Assembly: GCF_900141785.1 (NCBI RefSeq)
Contig: NZ_FQYP01000001.1
Span: forward strand, 744,001 to 808,000
Direction of reading: 5' to 3'
Length of the DNA stretch: 64,000 nucleotides
Origin: Aquimarina spongiae
Lineage (GTDB): Bacteria; Bacteroidota; Bacteroidia; Flavobacteriales; Flavobacteriaceae
In this document: piece by piece, positions 25,217-32,765 of the stretch
Numbering within the stretch: position 1 is the stretch's first letter
How the letters are laid out: every line of letters begins with the position of its first letter
Notes under the pieces: model-generated
Databases searched by the model: none
The model's input: only the letters and a program-made list of their open reading frames with translations
What the model was told of the DNA's origin: nothing
Position numbers and translations under genes: made by a program

Positions 25217-26128
25217 CTAGGACTTATTCAAATGAAATCTATAGGTCAGTCCTACTTTTACAAAGATATTTCCGGTCATTTCGGGATTGAGTAATGTACG
25301 TCCGTCCCCAAATTCGAATGCTGAAAGACGAAAAGGTAAGGTATCCCCTTCTTCAAAAACCTCGTAGGATGCTGTAGAATATCCAGTTTGAAGTTTCATC
25401 AACAGACTTTCATCCAAAAGCGCATATTGTAGATATGGACCGATTTCAATATTTGCCATTTGTGTGTATAACTCTGGTGCATTGTCTTGTCGCTCCAGAC
25501 TAAAGGTTCTTACAAACGCCTGAAACGCTAATCCTGCTTTAAACTTTCCTCCTAAACGCCGGTTGATATCTGCATTGATCGGCAAGGTCGCCGATACCTC
25601 CCATTTTTGATCTTCGCTTTGATAATACAATCCAAGAATGGGAGTAAAAAAGGTACCAAAGCCTTCGCTACTGGCATAGGCTCCAAAACGATATTGTAAG
25701 TGTTCTGTTTTTTGATATTTCAGCAAAGCTAAACCACCGAAGAAGAAATGATCCCCATCGGTATGTAAATCCTGGCTCGCAATTTTAGGCAATAGCACAT
25801 AGGTTCCAGACCATTTCTCGCCATGTTTGATATTCAATCCAGCTTTCAGTGTAAGGTTATTCAAAGAAACTTGATCTCCGTTAGGTACCAAATCCAATTG
25901 ATGTTGTACATAATCCACACCCGTTATAATGGCAATCTTTTCATTCAGTTTTATAGGATACGTCAGACTCACATCCAACTGGGGTACATTAGTAGTGGCA
26001 TCACTATTCTCAAATCCAGCATCCAGAATGGATCCATAACTTACTTTTACAATGTCTATATAATCTTGTGCTTTAATTGACGATGAGCATATTACAAAAA
26101 GTAATAAGAAGTATAATCGGTATTTCAT
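25217..26128 (-). CDS. Outer-membrane beta-barrel protein (DUF6268-like)
   Basis: A 303-residue protein with a cleavable Sec signal (LLLFVICSSSIKAQ). The mature part alternates hydrophobic and polar residues in short strands with aromatic girdles (LDVSLTYPIKLNEKIAIITG, FFGGLALLKY), and ends in an aromatic strand (VGLTYRFHLNKS). This matches small flavobacterial outer-membrane barrels of the DUF6268 type. The function is unknown. It is monocistronic, ending at the 25149-25185 hairpin, and divergent from the LamG lipoprotein. Confidence 0.78.
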   Translation of the reverse strand: MKYRLYFLLLFVICSSSIKAQDYIDIVKVSYGSILDAGFENSDATTNVPQLDVSLTYPIKLNEKIAIITGVDYVQHQLDLVPNGDQVSLNNLTLKAGLNIKHGEKWSGTYVLLPKIASQDLHTDGDHFFFGGLALLKYQKTEHLQYRFGAYASSEGFGTFFTPILGLYYQSEDQKWEVSATLPINADINRRLGGKFKAGLAFQAFVRTFSLERQDNAPELYTQMANIEIGPYLQYALLDESLLMKLQTGYSTASYEVFEEGDTLPFRLSAFEFGDGRTLLNPEMTGNIFVKVGLTYRFHLNKS

Positions 26129-26295
26129 AAAACGGGTTACAGTGATTTTTTATTCAATAGGCAAACAAGTATACAATATTTCTTTTGAATGTTGCCAAGT
26201 CATATCCCTCCAAAAAATCTTAAAATTAAGTAAATCATAGGCTACGCCAGTCCATATAACTGTATATTTAACACCAATAACTACAAACACAAATC

Positions 26296-27171
26296 ATGTC
26301 ACAACATCATAGATTTTACGCGTTCTTTACAGTAATTACCATCATCGCTTTAAGTTTCAGCTCTTGCGCTACGGATACTACACAACAGGATCTAAAAGCT
26401 GCGCTTACCTTTTATGCTTCGTTTGATCAAGGAACTGATGCTGATTTCGCCCTGGGTGATAAGCAATTATATACGGTGCCTTCTCGCCAAGCCAGAGACT
26501 CTGCAAAAGCGGGATTACACAAACCCGACATCAAAGTAGACAAAGGAAATGGTCGTTTTGGAGATGGTTTATTCTTTACAGAAAGAAGCAAAGGATACAT
26601 CTACTACCCTAGTGAAAAGAATATCGCTTATAATACCAAGGACTGGAGCGGTGCCATATCGTTCTGGATGAAATTAGATCCTAACAAAGATTTGGAACCA
26701 GGTTATTGCGATCCGATACAAATTACTGATGTAAGCTATAACGACGCCTCAATTTGGGTAGATTTCACTAAAGAAAATCCGAGAGATTTCCGTTTAGGAG
26801 TTATAGGCGATCGAGCAGTTTGGAATCCTAATCCCGAAGGTCCGGATAATGAAAACCCTATATTTATGGAGAAACTGACCGGAGTAAAAAATCCTCCTTT
26901 CTCTAGTGAGCAATGGACGCATGTTTTGATTAATTTCTCCAATCTGAATACTCCAAATGGTAAAGCTAGTCTGTACTTGAATGGAGAGCACAAAGGAGCA
27001 CGCTCTGATATTGCTACGCCTTTTACCTGGGATTTACCATTATCCAATATTTATTTAGGATTGGGATATATCGGCCGTATGGATGAATTATCTATTTACA
27101 ACAGAGCCCTTACAGATAAAGAAATCAATGCCTTGTACCAATTAGAAAACGGAGTGCATTCCTTACTATAA
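26296..27171 (+). CDS. LamG/concanavalin-like domain lipoprotein
   Basis: A 291-residue lipoprotein whose leader ends FSSCATD. The rest is a jelly-roll LamG-like domain: an opening LTFYASFDQGTDADF, WSGAISFWMKLDPN near residue 117, QWTHVLINFSN near 210 and the typical ending GRMDELSIYNRALTDKEINA. Such domains bind or degrade glycans on the cell surface. No catalytic residues are identifiable. It is followed 48 nt later by the nucleotidyl cyclase, which has its own promoter box. Confidence 0.88.
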   Translation: MSQHHRFYAFFTVITIIALSFSSCATDTTQQDLKAALTFYASFDQGTDADFALGDKQLYTVPSRQARDSAKAGLHKPDIKVDKGNGRFGDGLFFTERSKGYIYYPSEKNIAYNTKDWSGAISFWMKLDPNKDLEPGYCDPIQITDVSYNDASIWVDFTKENPRDFRLGVIGDRAVWNPNPEGPDNENPIFMEKLTGVKNPPFSSEQWTHVLINFSNLNTPNGKASLYLNGEHKGARSDIATPFTWDLPLSNIYLGLGYIGRMDELSIYNRALTDKEINALYQLENGVHSLL

Positions 27172-27185
27172 AGCAGAAAAACTAC

Positions 27186-27193
27186 TACATTTG
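27186..27193 (+). promoter_or_regulatory. Likely Bacteroidota -7 promoter box of the membrane cyclase
   Basis: TACATTTG matches TAnnTTTG exactly and lies 26 nt before the cyclase ATG. A good -33 TTG at the usual distance is not visible. Confidence 0.5.
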
Positions 27194-27219
27194 TAGGCAA
27201 CAACCACTAGTTACCGATT

Positions 27220-28305
27220 ATGAAACGTAGTATACAACAATACCTAAAACTGCTTTGGCAATCTGTATTGTTTTGGTCTATAGCTATGGCCATGTATTCT
27301 ATTTTTAGATACTACGGTATCGATGAAGAAGAAGGATTTACGGTGATTAGAGAGTATAGTGGGATCCAGGGTACTTTAAGAGCCCTTTTGGGATTCGGAA
27401 CTATAGGAGCACTGCTAGGGATTCTATATGCCACTATTGATTTTGTGTTTGACAAATATGTAGCCAATCGAATACTGCTTTTTTATGATGTGCTTTGCAG
27501 AACATTCTTGTACTTTATCACCAGTGTTATCGTTTTTACGATCATCATGAACATTTTTTCTGAGCTATATGGCATCAATCTGGATACGCAACCAGGTTGG
27601 TGGCAACATAACAAATCCTTTTGGGCTACTATTCTCTATATGGTTTTGGTATCTTTTGTGTTTACATTTATCAACATTGCCAAAGAGAAATTCGGGAAAG
27701 GTGTGTTCCTAAAGATGTTGATGGGAAAATACAGAACCCCACAAGAAGAAAAACGCATCTTTATGTTTCTGGATTTAAAGGACTCTACTACGATTGCAGA
27801 AAATCTGGGACATTTTAAATACAGTCAGTTCATCCAGGATTGCTTTTACGATTTAAATGAAGTTGTACCGAAGTACGACGCTGAAATTTATCAATATGTG
27901 GGTGATGAAGCGGTGTTGAGCTGGTCGTACAAAAAGGGATTAGCCAATAACAACTGTGTGGATCTGTTCTTTGCATTTCAGCAGAAAAAACAGCGCAAAT
28001 CCCAATATTATATGGATAAGTATGGTGTGGTTCCCGAATTTAAAGCCGGACTACATGGAGGTAAACTTATGGTGACCGAAGTTGGAGTCATCAAAAAGGA
28101 AATCGCCTACCATGGGGATGTGATTAATACTTCTGCTCGTATACAAGCCCAATGCAATAAACACAAAGTGCGTTTCTTAATTTCAGAAAAATTACTACAA
28201 GATTTGAAAATCAAAACACACCTCACTACAGAGTTTTTAGGAAGTGTGCTCCTAAAAGGAAAACAGGAAGAAGTAAAAATTCATACCATCAATAAGGTAG
28301 GATAA
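27220..28305 (+). CDS. Membrane-bound class III adenylate/guanylate cyclase
   Basis: A 361-residue protein. Residues 1-160 contain four hydrophobic helices. Residues about 180-355 form a class III cyclase domain. The two metal-binding Asp residues are in MFLDLKDSTT and YQYVGDEAVLSW, and the transition-state Asn and Arg are in DVINTSARIQ. The position that is usually Lys before the second Asp is Gln (IYQYVGDE), so base specificity cannot be read with confidence. It makes a cyclic nucleotide at the inner membrane, with the N-terminal helices as a possible sensor. It is one of two class III cyclases in this window. Confidence 0.9.
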   Translation: MKRSIQQYLKLLWQSVLFWSIAMAMYSIFRYYGIDEEEGFTVIREYSGIQGTLRALLGFGTIGALLGILYATIDFVFDKYVANRILLFYDVLCRTFLYFITSVIVFTIIMNIFSELYGINLDTQPGWWQHNKSFWATILYMVLVSFVFTFINIAKEKFGKGVFLKMLMGKYRTPQEEKRIFMFLDLKDSTTIAENLGHFKYSQFIQDCFYDLNEVVPKYDAEIYQYVGDEAVLSWSYKKGLANNNCVDLFFAFQQKKQRKSQYYMDKYGVVPEFKAGLHGGKLMVTEVGVIKKEIAYHGDVINTSARIQAQCNKHKVRFLISEKLLQDLKIKTHLTTEFLGSVLLKGKQEEVKIHTINKVG

Positions 28306-28413
28306 TCCACCGTCCTTTTTATTAAAATACTGATTCTTAATTCGATACTACTACCCTTTCAAAAATGTGAATATCTATTACTATAAATCGTATTGCCAAT
28401 AGTTGATATCCAG

Positions 28414-28421
28414 TATATTTG
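28414..28421 (+). promoter_or_regulatory. Bacteroidota-type promoter of the DUF4494 gene
   Basis: The -7 element TATATTTG fits TAnnTTTG, and a TTG at 28393-28395 sits at about the right spacing (18 nt) for the -33 element. The start codon is 25 nt downstream. Confidence 0.6.
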
Positions 28422-28445
28422 CCGCCCTAACAAATACAAAAAGAA

Positions 28446-29099
28446 ATGAGTGCAACCTGGTACGAATGCAAGATAAAGTATAGAAAAATAGATGAGTCTG
28501 GAGCTCAAAAAATGACGACAGAACCTTATTTGGTAGATGCCATCTCCTATACAGAGGCCGAATCGAGAATCAACGAAGAAATGTCGGCTTACATCAGTGA
28601 TGAATTTAAAATTACTAATATTAAAGTAGCCAACTTTGCAGAGATACATCCTTTTGAAAACTCGGATCGTTGGTTTAAATCCAAAGTATCGTTAATCGCT
28701 TATGATGAAGAAAGCGGTAAAGAGCGTAAATCAAACATATACCTGCTAATCCAGGCCAATGATGTAAAAGAAGCTTTTGACAATACCAATGTGGCCATGA
28801 AGAACACCATGGGAGATTATACCATCCCAGCCATTGCAGAGTCGCCTATTATGGATGTATTCCCTTATTTTTCTGGCGAAGAAGAAGATTTAGGAAAGAT
28901 CGAACGATTTAATGCGATCAAAAACTCTGTTCCAGAAGTAGAAGAAAAGGTTGTTGAAGAAGTTAACGAAGTAACTGAAGAGCTAGTAGCAGAAGAAACT
29001 CAAGAAGAAACAGACGAAGCCATCGAATCAGAAGAGACTCCATTTATCGAAGAAGAAGAAACCGAATTTGTACCGGTAGCTTTTGACGAAGAAGAGTAA
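28446..29099 (+). CDS. DUF4494 family protein with long acidic tail
   Basis: A 217-residue cytosolic protein. Residues 1-145 match the Bacteroidota DUF4494 family: TWYECKIKYRKIDESG, PYLVDAISYTEAE, then FKITNIKVANFAEI. The last 65 residues are almost all Glu, Thr and Val (EVNEVTEELVAEETQEETDE), a disordered acidic tail. The function is unknown. It has its own promoter and ends at the hairpin 29121-29140. Confidence 0.9.
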   Translation: MSATWYECKIKYRKIDESGAQKMTTEPYLVDAISYTEAESRINEEMSAYISDEFKITNIKVANFAEIHPFENSDRWFKSKVSLIAYDEESGKERKSNIYLLIQANDVKEAFDNTNVAMKNTMGDYTIPAIAESPIMDVFPYFSGEEEDLGKIERFNAIKNSVPEVEEKVVEEVNEVTEELVAEETQEETDEAIESEETPFIEEEETEFVPVAFDEEE

Positions 29100-29120
29100 G
29101 CAATACAACACATAAAAAAA

Positions 29121-29140
29121 GAGGGCGTTTTCAAGCCCTC
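29121..29140. terminator. Bidirectional intrinsic terminator
   Basis: A GAGGGC/GCCCTC stem with an 8-nt loop, flanked by seven A's on the left and eight T's on the right. It terminates the DUF4494 gene on plus and the ferredoxin/small-peptide pair on minus. Confidence 0.95.
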
Positions 29141-29151
29141 TTTTTTTTATA

Positions 29152-29301
29152 CTATCTACGGTCGATCATACCGTCTTCTATATTCTTTCTCCATTTTGCA
29201 AGATCATCTGTTGCGGTTTGACCTCCTGTAACTTTTCTCGCTGATATGGATTTTAGAGCAAATTGCTCAAATCCTTTTAAACCCTTTTGTTGATGTTTCA
29301 T
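29152..29301 (-). CDS. Small peptide with Gly-Gly leader, possible natural-product or bacteriocin-like precursor
   Basis: A 49-codon ORF starting ATG at 29301 and ending TAG at 29152. The N-terminal half (KGLKGFEQFALKSISARKV, then TGG) resembles double-glycine leaders of Bacteroidota peptides: an aromatic or Leu-rich helix ending in Gly-Gly at residues 26-27. The remaining 22 residues (QTATDDLAKWRKNIEDG then MIDRR) are short, charged and without cysteine. It begins 5 nt after the stop of the ferredoxin-like gene and ends 12 nt before a strong terminator, so it is probably expressed with that gene. No modification enzyme or transporter is adjacent. It could instead be a small protein of another kind. 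Confidence 0.55.
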   Translation of the reverse strand: MKHQQKGLKGFEQFALKSISARKVTGGQTATDDLAKWRKNIEDGMIDRR

Positions 29302-29306
29302 GTGTA

Positions 29307-29528
29307 TTAGTTTTTATGATAACTCAATGCTCCAGATGGGCACTGATCAATTTGGTTCATTAATGCTTCACTACTCGCGTTTTCTGGAGTGATCCATGGT
29401 TTTGCCTTGGGATCATACACTTCTGGTAAGGTCTTGACACATACCCCAGCATGAATACATTTCCCAGGTTTCCAAACAACGGTAATTTCACCATTGCTAT
29501 ATTCTTTTCTAATTTCATTTTCAGCCAT
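29307..29528 (-). CDS. Mono-cluster ferredoxin-like (4Fe-4S)-binding protein (YjdI type)
   Basis: A 73-residue protein of the Fer4_19/DUF1271 type. Cysteines are visible in GKCIHAGVCVKTLPEVY and QCPSGALSYH, with the CxxxxxC and CP signatures expected for this family. The KPWITPENAS stretch between them is also typical. It is cytosolic and probably binds an iron-sulphur cluster; the electron partner is unknown. The 49-residue Gly-Gly peptide follows after 5 nt. It is divergent from the GH113-like gene. Confidence 0.88.
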   Translation of the reverse strand: MAENEIRKEYSNGEITVVWKPGKCIHAGVCVKTLPEVYDPKAKPWITPENASSEALMNQIDQCPSGALSYHKN

Positions 29529-29632
29529 AACAATAAGAATAAGACTTGATTTGTATAAATATACAGTTTATTTTGATCAATATCAATGTAACATTTTGGG
29601 CTTTACTTCTTCTAATACACAAACACCTGCAC

Positions 29633-30988
29633 ATGTCCAAAAAAAGGGAACTCATCATTGCATTGCGAATCTACATCCTTCTTTGGGTACTCGTTATTGG
29701 ATTTTTATCCATCTACCTATTGCGATTCTCATCATTTAAAGAGACCAAAGATTCGTTAGCAGAACTCCTTACCGACGCTCCTTTTTTGGTAGCCATGCAA
29801 ATACTCTTTGTATTGGTGTATTTGTGCTTTCTATTGATACGTTACTTTATTCGTATGTATAGTTCTCGTGGGTTACAGTATATGGGCAAACGATTGGTGC
29901 TAGGTATCATTCTTCCTATTCTACTGATCATAGGAGTTTTAAAAACCATTATATATGTCAACGGAAATGAAGATTTTGATTATACCTGGGATCAAACTGT
30001 CGAAAATACTACTGGTATTGCCACTAATCGCTATCAAATGGATGGAAAACATCGCGGAATGAGTGTATTTGGGTGGACCCATGATAATGAAGGTAGAATC
30101 GATCCACTTATCCAAAACAATATTGAATGGATCGCTGTTATTCCTTTTTTATATCAAAAAGATGAACGCACTGTAGTTATGCGTACTCCGGAAGCTATTG
30201 GCCAATGGTCCCGTAGAGATTCTGTTTTTCTATCTACCATAACTGAACTACACGATAAAGGATTGCACGTACAGCTTAAACCCCATTTATGGACTAGAGA
30301 CGGTTGGAGATCCAATATCAATCAACAATCTGACGAAGATTGGGATTTATGGTTTGATAGTTATCGCAAAAACATGTTGCATTATGCTACTATGGCCCAA
30401 CAAACCGAAGTAGAATTACTGTGTATCGGTACAGAGTTGCGTACCTCCTTAAAACACCAACCTGACCGTTGGAAAGCACTCGTAAAAGAAATAAAAGCAA
30501 TCTATAGCGGTAAACTTACCTATGCCGCCAATTGGGATGGAGAGTATGAACTTATTGATTTTTGGGATCAATTGGATTATATTGGTCTGCAAGCTTATTT
30601 TCCACTTACCCAAAAGACCAATCCCGATTTAGCTACACTACAAAAAGGTTGGGAGCAACATATCCCTATGCTAAAATCCTTATCGCAACAACACAATAAA
30701 CCTATTTTATTTACAGAAGTAGGCTACAAAAGTGAAGCCGCTGCAGCCATCAAACCCTGGGAATGGGGATCGTATCTCAGCATTTTTTACCAAAAGAAAT
30801 CCGATCGTACTCAGCAACTGGCCTACCAAGCCCTATTTGATCAACTATGGAAAGAAGATTGGTTTGCCGGTATGTACATCTGGCAATGGAACACTCATAC
30901 CGATCCATCCGATGCCGAAAACAGTCTTAATTTCTCACCGAGATTTAAACCTGCACAGAATACGATTGCCAGGGAGTATGGGAGGTAG
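29633..30988 (+). CDS. Membrane-anchored glycoside hydrolase, GH113-like
   Basis: With a start at 29633 (MSKKRE) the protein has 451 residues; the open frame extends upstream but has no reason to be used. Residues 1-115 hold three hydrophobic helices, an anchor. The rest is a TIM barrel with the GH113 pattern: HRGMSVFGWTHDNEGRIDP, a GTELRTS motif with Glu268 as acid/base, and LFTEVGYKS with Glu362 as nucleophile. GH113 enzymes cleave beta-mannans; specificity here is inferred from the family. The gene ends directly in a block of GC-rich intergenic repeats. Confidence 0.82.
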   Translation: MSKKRELIIALRIYILLWVLVIGFLSIYLLRFSSFKETKDSLAELLTDAPFLVAMQILFVLVYLCFLLIRYFIRMYSSRGLQYMGKRLVLGIILPILLIIGVLKTIIYVNGNEDFDYTWDQTVENTTGIATNRYQMDGKHRGMSVFGWTHDNEGRIDPLIQNNIEWIAVIPFLYQKDERTVVMRTPEAIGQWSRRDSVFLSTITELHDKGLHVQLKPHLWTRDGWRSNINQQSDEDWDLWFDSYRKNMLHYATMAQQTEVELLCIGTELRTSLKHQPDRWKALVKEIKAIYSGKLTYAANWDGEYELIDFWDQLDYIGLQAYFPLTQKTNPDLATLQKGWEQHIPMLKSLSQQHNKPILFTEVGYKSEAAAAIKPWEWGSYLSIFYQKKSDRTQQLAYQALFDQLWKEDWFAGMYIWQWNTHTDPSDAENSLNFSPRFKPAQNTIAREYGR

Positions 30989-31238
30989 TCCTTCGACTTC
31001 CACTTCGGCAGGCTCAGTGCAGCGGCTCAGAGACCTCCTTTTCGTCCCCTTCGAGAGCACTTCGACAAGCTCTGCATCACACCTCAGGGTACGAATTCAC
31101 CGTGGGTTGAGCGGAGTCGAAACCCGGAATACACCCTTCGACTCCGCTCAGGGTTCGGCACCATCGAGGGCTGCCCTTCGGCTCCGCTCAGGGTTCTGTA
31201 GAATTCGAATTCGAAGTCTGAGCGGAGCCGAAGACTGA
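30989..31238. repeat. GC-rich palindromic intergenic repeat block A
   Basis: Unlike its AT-rich surroundings this block is built from short motifs such as CTTCGACTCCGCTCAGGGTT and its complement. It contains a 35-bp segment (30990-31024) repeated exactly in inverted orientation at 31663-31697, and a 37-bp segment (31104-31140) repeated directly at 32602-32638. The block runs into the 3' end of the GIY-YIG gene. It resembles highly repeated palindromic elements seen in flavobacterial intergenic regions. Confidence 0.85.
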
Positions 31239-31538
31239 ATATCTTTGCAAACAGTGTGATTCATTCTTGCATTCAGAAAGTTGATGTAACTCCCCCAAAT
31301 CCCCGCGCATTAATGCTTCTTTTTTGGCTCTGCTCCACCCTTGTATCTGTTTTTCTCTGTAGAAAGCGGTATCGATACGGGAGTACTTCTCGTAGTACAA
31401 CAATTTAACAGGTAGTCGTCTTTTGGTATGGTTAGCTCCTTCTCCATTCTGATGTTGCGTTAATCGCCTCTTTAAATTCTTGGTACTTCCTGTATAATAA
31501 CTTCCATCACTACATTCTAAAATATATAGGTATCCCAT
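31188..31538 (-). CDS. GIY-YIG nuclease family protein (UPF0213-like), C-terminus built by repeat sequence
   Basis: A 116-residue protein. The first 80 residues are a stand-alone GIY-YIG domain: YLYILECSDGSYYTGSTKNL with the paired Tyr motifs, the basic RRLTQHQNG stretch, a catalytic Glu in AFYREKQIQGW, and KKEALMRGDL. Residues from about 100 onwards (SVFGSAQTSNSNSTEP) are read from the GC-rich repeat block A, so the original stop has probably been overwritten by repeat insertion. Such proteins are possible DNA repair or structure-specific nucleases. The gene is bracketed by inverted copies of the repeat (30990-31024 and 31663-31697). Confidence 0.88.
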   Translation of the reverse strand: MGYLYILECSDGSYYTGSTKNLKRRLTQHQNGEGANHTKRRLPVKLLYYEKYSRIDTAFYREKQIQGWSRAKKEALMRGDLGELHQLSECKNESHCLQRYSVFGSAQTSNSNSTEP

Positions 31539-31594
31539 GGTGTATTCGTTTTTGCAATATTAGGTGGTAGGAGTTTTATTTTTTGGAACTCCCG

Positions 31595-31825
31595 TTCGTC
31601 CCCTTCGAGAGCCTCAGGGGCCTTCCTTCAGTGAGCTCTGCCCACGCCTTCGAACCCTGAGACGCTGCACTGAGCCTGCCGAAGTGGAAGTCGAAGGGTG
31701 AACACTCATATTATCTGGACTTCGACTCCGAGAATCCAGAGCCTCGTCGAAGGGCAGTCCACCGGCGAATCCTGGTCTTGCCTGAAGGGGGTTCCTGAGC
31801 CTGGCGAAGGAGCCCCCCGAAAACA
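31595..31825. repeat. GC-rich palindromic intergenic repeat block B
   Basis: This fills most of the 390-bp gap upstream of the GIY-YIG gene. It carries the inverted copy (31663-31697) of the 35-bp segment from block A, and other variants of the CTTCGA...GCTCAG motif. The part around 31770-31825 is GC-rich but less clearly matched. No ORF of its own is credible. Confidence 0.8.
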
Positions 31826-31930
31826 GGGTATGTTTTTTTCACGGAATATAGTGTTCTCTAGCCTGTAGGAATGCTACATCTTTGTATCAGTAAATAATTA
31901 TAAAAACAACTAATCGCTAAAAATCATATC

Positions 31931-32353
31931 ATGAAAAGATCTATTTTACATTTCGCACTTATCTTATTAATAGGATTCACTTTCTCTTGTAAAGATAACA
32001 ACGCTGCAAAAGCAGAAGAAACCGCTACTGAAGAAACAACCACCAAAGAAGAACCGAAAAAAGAAGAAACAAAAGCAGAAGCTTCATCTGACAGCGGTAC
32101 TCCGTCTTTTGGAGATGCCAAAGTACAAGAGTACGTAGACGCTTATGAAGCTTATATCGCAGACTATAGAAAAGCAGTAGAGAGCAAAGACATGACTGCT
32201 TTTGCAACATTAGGTCAAAAAGGACAAGAACTAGGAACCAAAGCCCAAGAATTATCAAGTAGTATCTCGGCTTCTGATGCAGAAAAGCTAAACGCTTATA
32301 TGCTAAAGAAGAGTGAGGAAATTCAGGAATTATCTCAAAAGTTAATGCAATAA
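31931..32353 (+). CDS. Small lipoprotein with acidic linker and helical C-terminus
   Basis: A 140-residue lipoprotein with the leader ending FTFSCKDN. Residues 25-60 are a Glu/Lys/Thr-rich low-complexity linker (EETTTKEEPKKEETKAEAS). Residues 65-140 are helical and amphipathic (VQEYVDAYEAYIADYRKAVE), probably a helix bundle on the envelope. I cannot name a function. It ends at the terminator 32408-32439. Confidence 0.8.
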   Translation: MKRSILHFALILLIGFTFSCKDNNAAKAEETATEETTTKEEPKKEETKAEASSDSGTPSFGDAKVQEYVDAYEAYIADYRKAVESKDMTAFATLGQKGQELGTKAQELSSSISASDAEKLNAYMLKKSEEIQELSQKLMQ

Positions 32354-32407
32354 TCGTTAGTAATAAATAGTTAGTTAGTTTAGGTTGCATTATTGTGTTG
32401 CTTAATG

Positions 32408-32439
32408 AAAACACCTCGTGAATGGGCATGAGGTGTTTT
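32408..32439 (+). terminator. Intrinsic terminator after the small acidic lipoprotein
   Basis: A 10-bp stem AAAACACCTC/GAGGTGTTTT with a 12-nt loop and a continuing T-tract on the plus strand. Confidence 0.92.
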
Positions 32440-32462
32440 TTTTGTTATTAAATGCTGGGAAC

Positions 32463-32655
32463 TACCCTTCTGCTCCGCTCACCCTTCGAGAGCCTCAGGG
32501 TCCGCGGGGTTCGGGACCACCGAGGGCTGAGGCTCTCGAAGCCCGGCAAGCTCAGCACACATCTCGAAGCCCGGAAGGCTCAGGGTTCGAAACGTTACCG
32601 AGGGTTGAGCGGAGTCGAAACCCGGAATACACCCTTCGGCTCCGCTCAGGGTTCG
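32463..32655. repeat. GC-rich palindromic intergenic repeat block C
   Basis: Includes the 37-bp direct copy (32602-32638) of a block A segment and several CTTCGGCTCCGCTCAGGGTT variants. ORFs reading through it are repeat artefacts. Confidence 0.85.
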
Positions 32656-32718
32656 ATAAAAAATCCACTGCCAAACCTTTCTTAAGAATTTCTAAAAACA
32701 TCTGGTAACATTTTTAAA

Positions 32719-32737
32719 ATACATCTAATTGATGTAT
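32719..32737. promoter_or_regulatory. Perfect inverted repeat upstream of the PLP enzyme, candidate operator
   Basis: ATACATC-TAATT-GATGTAT, two 7-bp arms around 5 nt, lies 28 nt before the start of the PLP-dependent enzyme gene. No poly-T follows, so a protein-binding site is more likely than a terminator. Confidence 0.4.
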
Positions 32738-32765
32738 ACTAGCGGCCTATCAAAAGGTAATAGCA

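Noticed and set aside
25029-25220. 63-codon plus-strand ORF between the hypothetical gene and the DUF6268-like gene
   Set aside because: It spans the terminator hairpin at 25149-25185 and has no recognisable domain; likely chance.
30732-31238. Plus-strand ORF overlapping the end of the GH113-like gene and block A
   Set aside because: It reads the wrong frame of the glycosidase and then the GC-rich repeat; the codon pattern is not gene-like.
32418-32708. Plus-strand ORFs within repeat block C
   Set aside because: They are produced by the GC-rich repeat, which is stop-poor; there is no ribosome site or homologous feature.
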